In this document: positions 1 through 5,980 of the stretch, piece after piece
Layout of the letters: the number at the start of each line of letters is the position of its first letter
Numbering within the stretch: position 1 is the stretch's first letter
Origin: CAYVBE01 sp964448935
GTDB taxonomy: Bacteria; Planctomycetota; Brocadiia; SM23-32
NCBI GenBank assembly: GCA_964448935.1
Contig: CAYVBE010000215.1
Coordinates: 1 to 6,825, forward strand
Reading direction: 5' to 3'
Length of the DNA stretch: 6,825 nucleotides
The notes under the pieces: model-generated
Seen by the model: only the letters and a program-made list of their open reading frames with translations
Told to the model about the DNA's origin: nothing
Database searches by the model: none
Program-made: the position numbers and the translations under genes

Positions 1-201
1 GCGCAGCGGTGATCCGGAAAGGACAACAGAAAACCGATAATTGAATGACCCTGGTTCCACGTGCAGACACTTGCAGAGCTATCCTTCCTGCCGTACCCTT
101 GTCTGGATGGACCGACGCGGGCGCATCTTCTGCAATCAGCGGCCTGCCGCGGGACGGCGGCACGCCCATCTTTTGCCGGGAATCATATTCAGGGAGTACT
201 C
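1..201. other. Leader region without a convincing gene
   Basis: This stretch precedes the aldo/keto reductase. Short open frames cross it, one of them in frame with the reductase for 47 codons, but none has a ribosome binding site, recognisable protein content or a sensible start. A stop codon (TGA at 10-12) could end an upstream gene, but too little is visible to say. A weak sigma70-like pair (TTGCAG at 71-76, 17 bases, TACCCT at 94-99) matches the consensus poorly. A small GC hairpin lies at 139-150. The reductase promoter may lie here, but I cannot place it. Confidence 0.4.
191..196 (+). promoter_or_regulatory. Ribosome binding site fixing the reductase start
   Basis: AGGGAG lies five bases before the ATG at 202. 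This decides the start: the open frame extends upstream to 61, but only the ATG at 202 has a Shine-Dalgarno sequence, and the protein from it begins with the MQYxxLGxTGLKVSxLGFG pattern normal for the N-terminus of aldo/keto reductases. Confidence 0.75.
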
Positions 202-2199
202 ATGCAGTACGCAACATTGGGCACGACGGGGTTGAAGGTTTCGCGACTGGGTTTTGGTTGTATGCGGCTGCCGATGGCGTCAAAGGGGAAGGTGGACCGG
301 GAGAAGGCCATCCCCATGCTGCATCGGGCGGTGGAGCTGGGCATCAACTACTTCGACACCGCCGTGATGTACTGCGGCGGCGACAGCCAGCGCGTGCTCG
401 GCGAGGCCATGGAGGACATTCGGGACGAGGTCATCCTGTCCACCAAGAACCACCATTACGACAAGGACGACAAGGATGGCTGGTGGAAGAATCTGGAGGA
501 CTCGCTGGAGCGGCTGCGCACCGACTGCATTGACGTCTACAACTTCCACGGCATGAACTACGAGAAATTCGAGAGGGCCGTGGCGGGGCAGGACGGGCTG
601 TATCAGGAGGTGTTGAAGGCTAAAGAACAGGGCCTGATCCGGCATATATGCCACTCCTTCCACGGGTCGCTGGAGAGCCTGAAGAAGTGCATTGACACAG
701 GGCTGTTCGAGTCGGTGACCCTGCAGTACAACCTGCTCAATCAGGACCTGGAGGAGGGCATCGCCTACGCGGCGGAGCACGACATGGGCGTCACGGTGAT
801 GGGTCCGGTGGGCGGCGGTCGGCTGGGGTATCCCAGTGACCGGGCGCGGGAGCTGGTGGGCGATGTGAAGAGCACACCCGACCTGGCGCTGCGGTTCGTG
901 CTGTCCAACGAGAACGTTACGATCGCCCTGAGCGGCATGTCCACCATGCTGCAGCTCGAGGAGAACGTGGAGACCGTCTCGCGGGCCGGGGAACTCACCC
1001 AGGAGGACCAGGACCGGATCAAGGGGGCCATCCAAGAGCGTAAGAAGCTGGCCGGCCTCTACTGCACCGGCTGCAACTATTGCATGCCGTGCCCCGAGGG
1101 CGTGGAGATCCCGGCGAACTTCGAGATACTCAACCTGGAGCGCGTGTTTGGGCTGACCGAAGAGGCGCGCTCCCGCTACGAGTCGCTGACGGGCAAGGCG
1201 GCGCTCTGCCGGCTGTGCGGAAAGTGCATCGAGCCCTGCCCGCAGGACCTGGACATACCGGCCCGGCTGGCCGAGGCCGTCGAAGTGCTGGACCGGCGTG
1301 CCGGCGACGTGGGCGGCTGGCTGGAACTCAGGGGCGGCGAGTACGATCCCGAGGACGAGTTGATCCGTCTGAAGGCCCGCTATTACCTGAAGAACTTCTC
1401 GGACGCCGAACGGGACGCCACAGTGCGGTTCCAACCCCACGCGGAGGATCAGGTCTGGCCGGAGGAAATCCAGGCGGGCATGAAGCCCTACGCCCGGCGG
1501 CAGAAGGACATCGAGGTGCGCCTGCGCCCGCCGCTGCGGACGCTGAGCCTGGACACGGCGGTCAGCTACGACGGCACCGAGAGGTTGGAGCACTTCCACC
1601 ACGTAGCCGCCGCGGCCCGCCGCGCGGACGACTACGAGCTGGACCCCGCGAAGCGGCCTGCCGACAGCCTGCACGTGCCCTCACCCATGCATCCCCTGGT
1701 GGCATCCGGCGACATGGTGGCGGGGCATAGCTTTGACTTTTCCGCCGCGTGGAACGATCAGAACCTCTACGTCTGGGCGGACGTGGAGGACGACCTGCTG
1801 CGGCCTGCCGAAGGCGAAGACGCATCCGGCGCGGACGGGCTGCGCATCTTCCTGGACGGCCGCGAGCCGCGCGAGATCGGCTCCGGACGATACACGGAAG
1901 GCGTGACCCACGTGACCGTATGTCCCGCGGCCGATCCCGACGCGGATCCGGTGGTGGACGTGCGCGGGGACGGCGACGTGGAGGTCCGGCTGACCCGTTC
2001 CGCGACCGGCTATCGGGTGGACTGCGCCATCCCCTGGGAGATGTTCTCGCAGGTGGAAGGCGTGCCGGGCGTGATCGGCTTCGACCTGAGCCTGACCAGT
2101 CACGACGAGGACGGGGAGCGCAGCCTGCGTCTGAGCTGGACCGGGCGCAGTGGCCAGAGGCGGAATCCGGGAACGTTCGGGCGGCTCGTGATGTGCTGA
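202..2199 (+). CDS. Aldo/keto reductase with ferredoxin-type 4Fe-4S motifs and a C-terminal CBM9-like domain
   Basis: The protein is 665 residues. Residues 1 to about 280 are an aldo/keto reductase TIM barrel, a family that reduces carbonyls (or oxidises alcohols) with NAD(P)H. The expected catalytic tetrad is visible: D52 and Y57 (FDTAVMY), K82 (ILSTK) and H116 (YNFHG). Two cysteine clusters follow: C288/C291/C294/C297 (CTGCNYCMPCP) and C336/C339/C342/C346 (CRLCGKCIEPCP). These indicate 4Fe-4S binding, as in a known branch of iron-sulfur aldo/keto reductases of about 330-400 residues. The remaining 270 or so residues are extra. Residues 370-440 are a charged linker I do not recognise. About 475-663 resembles a CBM9-like (DOMON-type) beta sandwich, with a WNDQNLYVWADVEDD strand pair, an ADGLRIFLDG segment and a GYRVDCAIPWEMF motif. 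No signal peptide or Tat motif is seen, so it is probably cytoplasmic. The substrate is unknown; a sugar or sugar-derived carbonyl is an inference. The frame is unbroken, so the fusion looks genuine. Confidence 0.88.
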   Translation: MQYATLGTTGLKVSRLGFGCMRLPMASKGKVDREKAIPMLHRAVELGINYFDTAVMYCGGDSQRVLGEAMEDIRDEVILSTKNHHYDKDDKDGWWKNLEDSLERLRTDCIDVYNFHGMNYEKFERAVAGQDGLYQEVLKAKEQGLIRHICHSFHGSLESLKKCIDTGLFESVTLQYNLLNQDLEEGIAYAAEHDMGVTVMGPVGGGRLGYPSDRARELVGDVKSTPDLALRFVLSNENVTIALSGMSTMLQLEENVETVSRAGELTQEDQDRIKGAIQERKKLAGLYCTGCNYCMPCPEGVEIPANFEILNLERVFGLTEEARSRYESLTGKAALCRLCGKCIEPCPQDLDIPARLAEAVEVLDRRAGDVGGWLELRGGEYDPEDELIRLKARYYLKNFSDAERDATVRFQPHAEDQVWPEEIQAGMKPYARRQKDIEVRLRPPLRTLSLDTAVSYDGTERLEHFHHVAAAARRADDYELDPAKRPADSLHVPSPMHPLVASGDMVAGHSFDFSAAWNDQNLYVWADVEDDLLRPAEGEDASGADGLRIFLDGREPREIGSGRYTEGVTHVTVCPAADPDADPVVDVRGDGDVEVRLTRSATGYRVDCAIPWEMFSQVEGVPGVIGFDLSLTSHDEDGERSLRLSWTGRSGQRRNPGTFGRLVMC

Positions 2200-2222
2200 G
2201 CCGCGGGCTCGGGCCGTTCTTT
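2196..2222 (+). terminator. Possible hairpin terminator or attenuator after the reductase
   Basis: A perfect 5-bp stem GAGCC-GCG-GGCTC (2198-2210) overlaps the reductase stop codon. It extends by a G-U and a C-G pair to 2196-2212. A pyrimidine run, TTCTTT (2217-2222), follows four bases later. The stem is GC-rich, but the loop is only three bases and the T-run is interrupted and displaced, so this is at best a weak intrinsic terminator or attenuator between the reductase and the prepilin peptidase. Confidence 0.3.
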
Positions 2223-2225
2223 CGG

Positions 2226-2233
2226 GGAGGGAG
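2226..2233 (+). promoter_or_regulatory. Strong ribosome binding site with a non-ATG start
   Basis: GGAGGGAG precedes three possible starts in one frame: TTG at 2237, GTG at 2240 and ATG at 2246. The ATG is about 15 bases from the GGAGG core, which is too far. GTG at 2240 sits 6-9 bases away, depending on how the purine run pairs, and is the best candidate. TTG at 2237 is also possible and would add one residue. Confidence 0.6.
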
Positions 2234-2239
2234 AACTTG

Positions 2240-3121
2240 GTGACCATGCTGCCGGTTGAGGTGCAGGTGGTGATCCTGCTCTTCCTTTTCGCGCTGGGCA
2301 GCGCGGTCGGCAGTTTCCTGAACGTGGTCATCTACCGCCTGCCGCGCGGGCTGAGCGTGTCGGAGCCGCGACGATCTTTCTGCCCGGAGTGCGAGCACCG
2401 GATACGGTGGTACGACAACGTTCCCATCCTGAGCTTTTTGATGCTGGGACGCCGTTGCCGGGACTGCGGCGCCGTCATCTCCTGGCGCTATCCCTTGGTG
2501 GAGGCCCTGACCGGGCTCCTGTTTGCCCTCATCTATCTGTGCCAGGGCATACAGGGCCGGGCGGGCGTCGGCGAACTGATGATCATGATGATGGTGGGGT
2601 GCCTGCTGATCGCCGCCAGCGCGATTGATCTGGACTGGTTCATCATCCCGGACGAGATATCCCTGTTCGGCGTGGTGGGCGGCCTGTTGACGGGGCTGCT
2701 GATGCCGCAGCTCCACGTCGGCGCGGCCCCGTATCACAGCTTCGAGAGCCTCACCGGCCTGTGGAATCTGGACGGGCTTCTCGGGTCCGCCATCGGCGCC
2801 CTGGGAAGCGGGCTGCTGGTCCTTTTCGTCGCGGTGGTGGGGGCGTTGGTGTTCCGGCGGGAGGCGATGGGGATAGGCGATGCCAAGCTCTTGGCCATGG
2901 TGGGGGCGTTTTTCGGGTGGAAGGTCGCCCTGGCCGCCTTCTTCGTCGCGCCCTTCGTGGGGCTGGCCTACGGCATTCCGCTGCTGATCTTCCGCGACGA
3001 GCACGTCATGCCCTACGGCCCCTTCCTCAGCATCGGCGCCGTGGTGGCCATGCTGTTCCGCGCCGAGTTGTGCAGCTTCCTGGAGCCCTTAGAGTATGTG
3101 GTCACCGAGATGATACTCTGA
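2240..3121 (+). CDS. pilD: Prepilin peptidase (type IV leader peptidase, A24 family)
   Basis: This integral inner-membrane aspartic protease cleaves the leader from type IV pilins or type II secretion pseudopilins. In many homologues it also N-methylates the new N-terminus. From the GTG start it is 293 residues, a normal length. The N-terminal domain has the GSxxGSFLNVVIYRLPRG signature (about 20-37), then two cysteine pairs, C48/C51 (CPEC) and C73/C76 (CRDC), that bind zinc in PilD-like enzymes. This full domain points to the bifunctional form. The peptidase part follows from about residue 113, with aspartates D130/D132 in AIDLDWFIIPDE and D214 in MGIGDAKLL, matching the two catalytic aspartate motifs. 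Several hydrophobic segments span the protein. No pilin, ATPase or secretin gene is visible nearby, so it appears separate from its usual partners. It could equally be named gspO; the substrate system cannot be told from here. Cotranscription with the reductase is likely from the 40-base gap but not proven. Confidence 0.95.
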   Translation: MTMLPVEVQVVILLFLFALGSAVGSFLNVVIYRLPRGLSVSEPRRSFCPECEHRIRWYDNVPILSFLMLGRRCRDCGAVISWRYPLVEALTGLLFALIYLCQGIQGRAGVGELMIMMMVGCLLIAASAIDLDWFIIPDEISLFGVVGGLLTGLLMPQLHVGAAPYHSFESLTGLWNLDGLLGSAIGALGSGLLVLFVAVVGALVFRREAMGIGDAKLLAMVGAFFGWKVALAAFFVAPFVGLAYGIPLLIFRDEHVMPYGPFLSIGAVVAMLFRAELCSFLEPLEYVVTEMIL

Positions 3122-3122
3122 G
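3088..3122. terminator. Inverted repeat at the convergent gene junction
   Basis: CTTAGAGTAT (3088-3097) and ATACTCTGAG (3113-3122) pair over ten positions, with one G-U when read on the + strand, around a 15-base loop. The structure covers the last codons and stop of the prepilin peptidase and ends six bases before the stop of the convergent M48 gene. It may act as a terminator or transcript end barrier for either strand, but no T-run follows on either side, so confidence is low. Confidence 0.3.
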
Positions 3123-3128
3123 CGGGCC

Positions 3129-4532
3129 TTACCAGAGACGGAATATCTCCGGGCGCGCCAGGAGCAGGCGCAGGAGGGCGGCCAGCACCAGGCCGCCGAG
3201 GGCCCATTTCAGCGCGTTGATTTTGCGCTGCAACCTGTCCGCCAGCTTCGGCATCTCCAGCAGACGCTCCAGCAGTTCCATGCGCCGGTCTATGCTGAAG
3301 TGTCGCCAGAATGACTTCTTCCGGGGTCGGCGGCTCAGCGCGCCCAGCTTGTCCAGTGCGGTCAGGAATGCCTCCGGTCGGTCGGAGGCCCGGAAGCTGA
3401 ACAGGTCCGCCTCCATCTCCATCCGCCGAGAGATGAAGCCGAAGATCACCCCCCAGTAAACGCCGGCGAACGTCAGCAGGATCACCGCCTGCTCGAAGGT
3501 CATCTCCAGCGCCAGGATGGTCTTCAGAGGACCCACCCAGCCCGTCAGTGCCAAGAGGTCCAGCAGCGTGGCGTAGAAGAACAGAAACCCCGCGGCGAGC
3601 AGCAGGTAGAACGGCAGATGATGCCGCGCCACGTGGCCCATTTCGTGGGCGAAGACGGCCTCTATCTCGTCCGCCGTGAAGTGCTCCACCAGGGCATCCG
3701 TCAGCAGCACGTAGCGCACCAGGGGCGTCGGTCCCACCACACCGGCGTTGGCCAGGTGGCGGTGGGTGTGCCAGAGCAGTATGTCGCGACAGCGGAAATC
3801 GTGCTCCTCGCAAAGGTCCTCCAGTCGGTCGCGCAGGTCCCCCTCCGGCAGGCGGGAGGTCGCCCAGATCAGCCTGAGCAGAACGGGGCTGAACACCACC
3901 AGCAGGATCAACAGCGTGCCGGTCGCCACGCTGTCCGCCTGCGATGCCACGGATGACCCGGCGAAGATGGCGTAGGTCAGGTCGGTTACCAGCACCAGCG
4001 TCAGCCACGGCGCCAGCACGATGCCCAGCTCCACGCGGCAGCGCAGCCACAGGTACCGGACCAGGTTCACCGAGACCCGGTGGCGGCGGGACTCGAAGCG
4101 ATACCGCGCGGCCATCAGCGCCACCGCCATGATCAAGATGGGCAGCAGGAGCAGCAATTCGTCCACCAGGACCGCCCACCGGTGCAGGCCCAGCAGGCGC
4201 CCCGGCACCGTGGGCCACTGCAATACGAACACGCTTGCGGCCACAAGGCCCACCATCAGGCCCTTCAGGAACGTGAAGAGGCCGTCGGCCATGCGCCGGA
4301 GAGCGGCCCGGTCGGACCGCGCCAGGCGAAGCGCCAGGCTGGTGCTCAAGAGGCAGAACACGGCGTAGACCAGAGCCAGGGCGCCCGTCCCGCCGGCGGC
4401 CGCCGCGAGGCCCAGAAGGGGTGCGCCCCCCGGCGGGGGAACGTATACGATGAGCATGCACAACAGAAAGGGCAGCAGCATGTGAGGTGGTTTCCCCGGC
4501 GGATGATGCAGAGCCGACAGCAAGTCGCCCAT
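3129..4532 (-). CDS. Membrane-bound M48 family zinc metallopeptidase (Ste24/HtpX-like)
   Basis: The protein is 467 residues from the ATG at 4532. M48 enzymes are zinc endopeptidases of the membrane. HtpX-type members degrade damaged membrane proteins, and Ste24-type members have CAAX-protease and translocon-clearing roles. The zinc motif HEMGH is at 296-300, in the usual context (DALVEHFTADEIEAVFAHEMGH). The third ligand is most likely E374 in RRMEMEADLF. A later HFSIDRRMELL stretch (411-421) corresponds to the family's HPSxxxRI segment, with phenylalanine in place of proline. About eight or nine hydrophobic segments are visible: roughly 18-32, 38-68, 91-106, 121-143, 170-192, 204-224, 308-330, 345-367 and 440-460. 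This is more than in E. coli HtpX and closer to Ste24-like topology. A second start, ATG at 4481 (residue 18), begins right at the first membrane helix. Neither ATG has a strong ribosome binding site. The open frame continues to a TTG at 4637, but that would overlap the start of the divergent gene. The gene converges on the prepilin peptidase with a 7-base gap. Confidence 0.9.
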   Translation of the reverse strand: MGDLLSALHHPPGKPPHMLLPFLLCMLIVYVPPPGGAPLLGLAAAAGGTGALALVYAVFCLLSTSLALRLARSDRAALRRMADGLFTFLKGLMVGLVAASVFVLQWPTVPGRLLGLHRWAVLVDELLLLLPILIMAVALMAARYRFESRRHRVSVNLVRYLWLRCRVELGIVLAPWLTLVLVTDLTYAIFAGSSVASQADSVATGTLLILLVVFSPVLLRLIWATSRLPEGDLRDRLEDLCEEHDFRCRDILLWHTHRHLANAGVVGPTPLVRYVLLTDALVEHFTADEIEAVFAHEMGHVARHHLPFYLLLAAGFLFFYATLLDLLALTGWVGPLKTILALEMTFEQAVILLTFAGVYWGVIFGFISRRMEMEADLFSFRASDRPEAFLTALDKLGALSRRPRKKSFWRHFSIDRRMELLERLLEMPKLADRLQRKINALKWALGGLVLAALLRLLLARPEIFRLW

Positions 4533-4573
4533 TGTACGGGCGGCCGGTCGTCCCTGCAACGTGGCTGACGCCG

Positions 4574-4602
4574 TTGAAGGCAAGTCCCTTTTGTGATACC
4601 AA
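4574..4602 (+). promoter_or_regulatory. Candidate sigma70-like promoter of the ADP-ribosylglycohydrolase operon
   Basis: TTGAAG (4574-4579), a 17-base spacer, then TACCAA (4597-4602) preceded by TGA (4594-4596), which would serve as an extended -10. It lies about 34 bases before the ATG at 4637, in the one clear divergent gap of the window (4533-4636). The -35 matches 4 of 6 and the -10 only 3 of 6, so this is a suggestion from position more than from sequence. I could not pick out a credible promoter for the M48 gene on the opposite strand. Confidence 0.3.
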
Positions 4603-4626
4603 TTAGCTGACTTCCCCTTGTCTTCC

Positions 4627-4630
4627 GGAG
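4627..4630 (+). promoter_or_regulatory. Ribosome binding site of the ADP-ribosylglycohydrolase-family gene
   Basis: GGAG lies six bases before the ATG at 4637. This spacing supports that start, and with it the conclusion that the M48 gene on the other strand does not extend this far. Confidence 0.65.
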
Positions 4631-4636
4631 AACGCA

Positions 4637-5980
4637 ATGAGCGAGACGGTCGAAGATCTGCTGAACTACGCCGCCGCGGAGCTGAAGGTCCTTTCCGAGC
4701 AGGGCTGCGATACGTGGGAGTTGGAGAGGCGTGTGGAGTTGCTGAAGGATTCCGATGCTCCCGACGGAATCGAGAAAGCCCGGGCGCTGGTGAAAGGGCT
4801 GGAGGCGCTCAAGCCGGCGGCCGACTTCCCCTACGAGGAACCCAGCGCGCTGGACGAAATCCGCGCCCGTCGGCCCGCCGGGCCGCGCCACCTGGCGGCG
4901 GCCCTCAGCGAGCAGCAACTGCAGGACGCCACGCTGGGTGCCTGGCAGGGACGTGTGGCGGGCTGCATGTTGGGCAAACCCGTCGAGGGGGCCAGCCGGG
5001 CAAGGATAGTAGACCTGATGAAACACTGCGGCGTGGAGCGCATGGACGACTACCTGCCGCCGTCCGCGATGGAGGCGGGCGAGGCGGCGCCTGGGGAGGG
5101 CGTCCGGCGCCTCCTGCGGGGCAACATCACCTGCGGTGCGCGCGACGACGACGTTGATTACACCATCGTTGGGCTGCGCGTACTGGAGACTTGCGGACGG
5201 GATTTCACCCCGCGCGACGTGGCCGATTTCTGGCTCGACAACCTGCCGTTCCACAAGACCTACACCGCCGAGCGCGCCGCCTACCGAAACCTGGTGAACG
5301 GCATCCAGCCGCCCGAAAGCGCGACGCACCGAAACCCCTACCGTGAATGGATCGGCGCACAGATCCGGGCGGACGCCTTCGGCTACGTCTGCCCCGGCAG
5401 GCCACAGGAAGCGGCCGACATGGCCTTCCGGGATGCCTGCATAAGCCACACGAAAAACGGCATTTACGGTGAGATGTGGGTGGCCGCCATGCTGGCCGCC
5501 GCCTTCGTGGCGGATAATATGCCCAAGGTCATCGAGATCGGGCTGAGCGAGATACCGGAGAACTGCCGGCTGGCAGATGCCATCCGGCAGGTGATTTCGT
5601 GGCATGCCGAAGGGCTGGACGCCTACGAAGCGATGGAAAGGGTCCTGGAGACCTACGCGGATTACCATGGCGTACACACCATAAACAACGCTGCCATCGT
5701 GGCCATGGCTCTTCTGTGGGGCGAGAAGGATTTCTCGCGCACCATCGGGCTGTCGGTGGAGGCGGGCCTGGACACCGACTGCAACGGCGCGACGGCCGGT
5801 TCCGTGGCGGGAGCGCTGCTCGGGGCGGGGCGGATCCCCAACCACTGGATCGAGCCGCTTTCCGACCGCGTCGAGACGGCCGTCTGCGGTCTGTCCGGCC
5901 TCACGATCACGGGGCTGGCCGCCCGGACCAGGGCTTTGCAGGAAGCGGCGCTGGAGACCGAGGGAACCGGAGACATATGA
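4637..5980 (+). CDS. ADP-ribosylglycohydrolase (DraG/ADPRH) family protein
   Basis: The protein is 447 residues. The family removes ADP-ribose from proteins or small molecules with a two-metal (magnesium) centre; DraG reactivates nitrogenase reductase this way, but many bacterial members have unknown substrates. The domain begins near residue 96 with LQDATLGAWQGRVAGCMLGKPVEG. The first metal motif is ARDDDVDYT, in which D171/D172 (with D174) match the family's TDDTxM. The second is GLDTDCNGATAGSVAGALLG, with D379 and D381 matching the DxD(T) pair. Both halves of the metal site are thus present, with cysteine in place of the usual threonine after D381. An HTINNAAIVAMALLWG helix (347-362) is typical of a divergent subfamily. 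Residues 1-95 are a mostly helical, charged N-terminal extension not found in compact DraG-like proteins (about 300 residues). No signal peptide or membrane segment is seen, so it is probably cytoplasmic. It overlaps the next gene by four bases (ATGA), implying translational coupling. The substrate cannot be assigned. Confidence 0.9.
   Translation: MSETVEDLLNYAAAELKVLSEQGCDTWELERRVELLKDSDAPDGIEKARALVKGLEALKPAADFPYEEPSALDEIRARRPAGPRHLAAALSEQQLQDATLGAWQGRVAGCMLGKPVEGASRARIVDLMKHCGVERMDDYLPPSAMEAGEAAPGEGVRRLLRGNITCGARDDDVDYTIVGLRVLETCGRDFTPRDVADFWLDNLPFHKTYTAERAAYRNLVNGIQPPESATHRNPYREWIGAQIRADAFGYVCPGRPQEAADMAFRDACISHTKNGIYGEMWVAAMLAAAFVADNMPKVIEIGLSEIPENCRLADAIRQVISWHAEGLDAYEAMERVLETYADYHGVHTINNAAIVAMALLWGEKDFSRTIGLSVEAGLDTDCNGATAGSVAGALLGAGRIPNHWIEPLSDRVETAVCGLSGLTITGLAARTRALQEAALETEGTGDI

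Noticed and set aside
61..201. 47-codon in-frame upstream extension of the aldo/keto reductase
   Set aside because: There is no ribosome binding site at 61, the added residues are not family-like and contain no Tat or Sec signal, and the ATG at 202 has AGGGAG at the right spacing with a standard family N-terminus.
45..533. Open frame of 162 codons at the left end, + strand
   Set aside because: It has no ribosome binding site, runs deep into the reductase in a different frame, and turns glycine/arginine/histidine-rich, as out-of-frame GC-rich DNA does.
280..1674. Long open frame (464 codons) on the minus strand
   Set aside because: It is antisense to the reductase, which has clear motifs. 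Its translation is a low-complexity, V/L/H/Q-rich shadow typical of GC-rich coding DNA read backwards.
1562..3004. Long open frame (480 codons) on the minus strand
   Set aside because: It runs across the reductase end and the prepilin peptidase in antisense, is full of R/P/Q/H-rich sequence, and has no recognisable domain.
3013..4602. Second minus-strand open frame (529 codons) alongside the M48 peptidase
   Set aside because: It reads the M48 gene in another frame and gives a G/P/R/A-rich product without domains, while the true frame has HEMGH and membrane helices.
4533..4637. Extension of the M48 gene to a TTG at 4637 (502 residues)
   Set aside because: It would overlap the start and ribosome binding site of the divergent gene and fill the only plausible promoter gap, and the added residues are not hydrophobic or family-like.
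4346..5845. Long open frame (499 codons) on the minus strand
   Set aside because: It is antisense to the ADP-ribosylglycohydrolase-family gene and crosses the divergent control region. Its sequence shows no family pattern.
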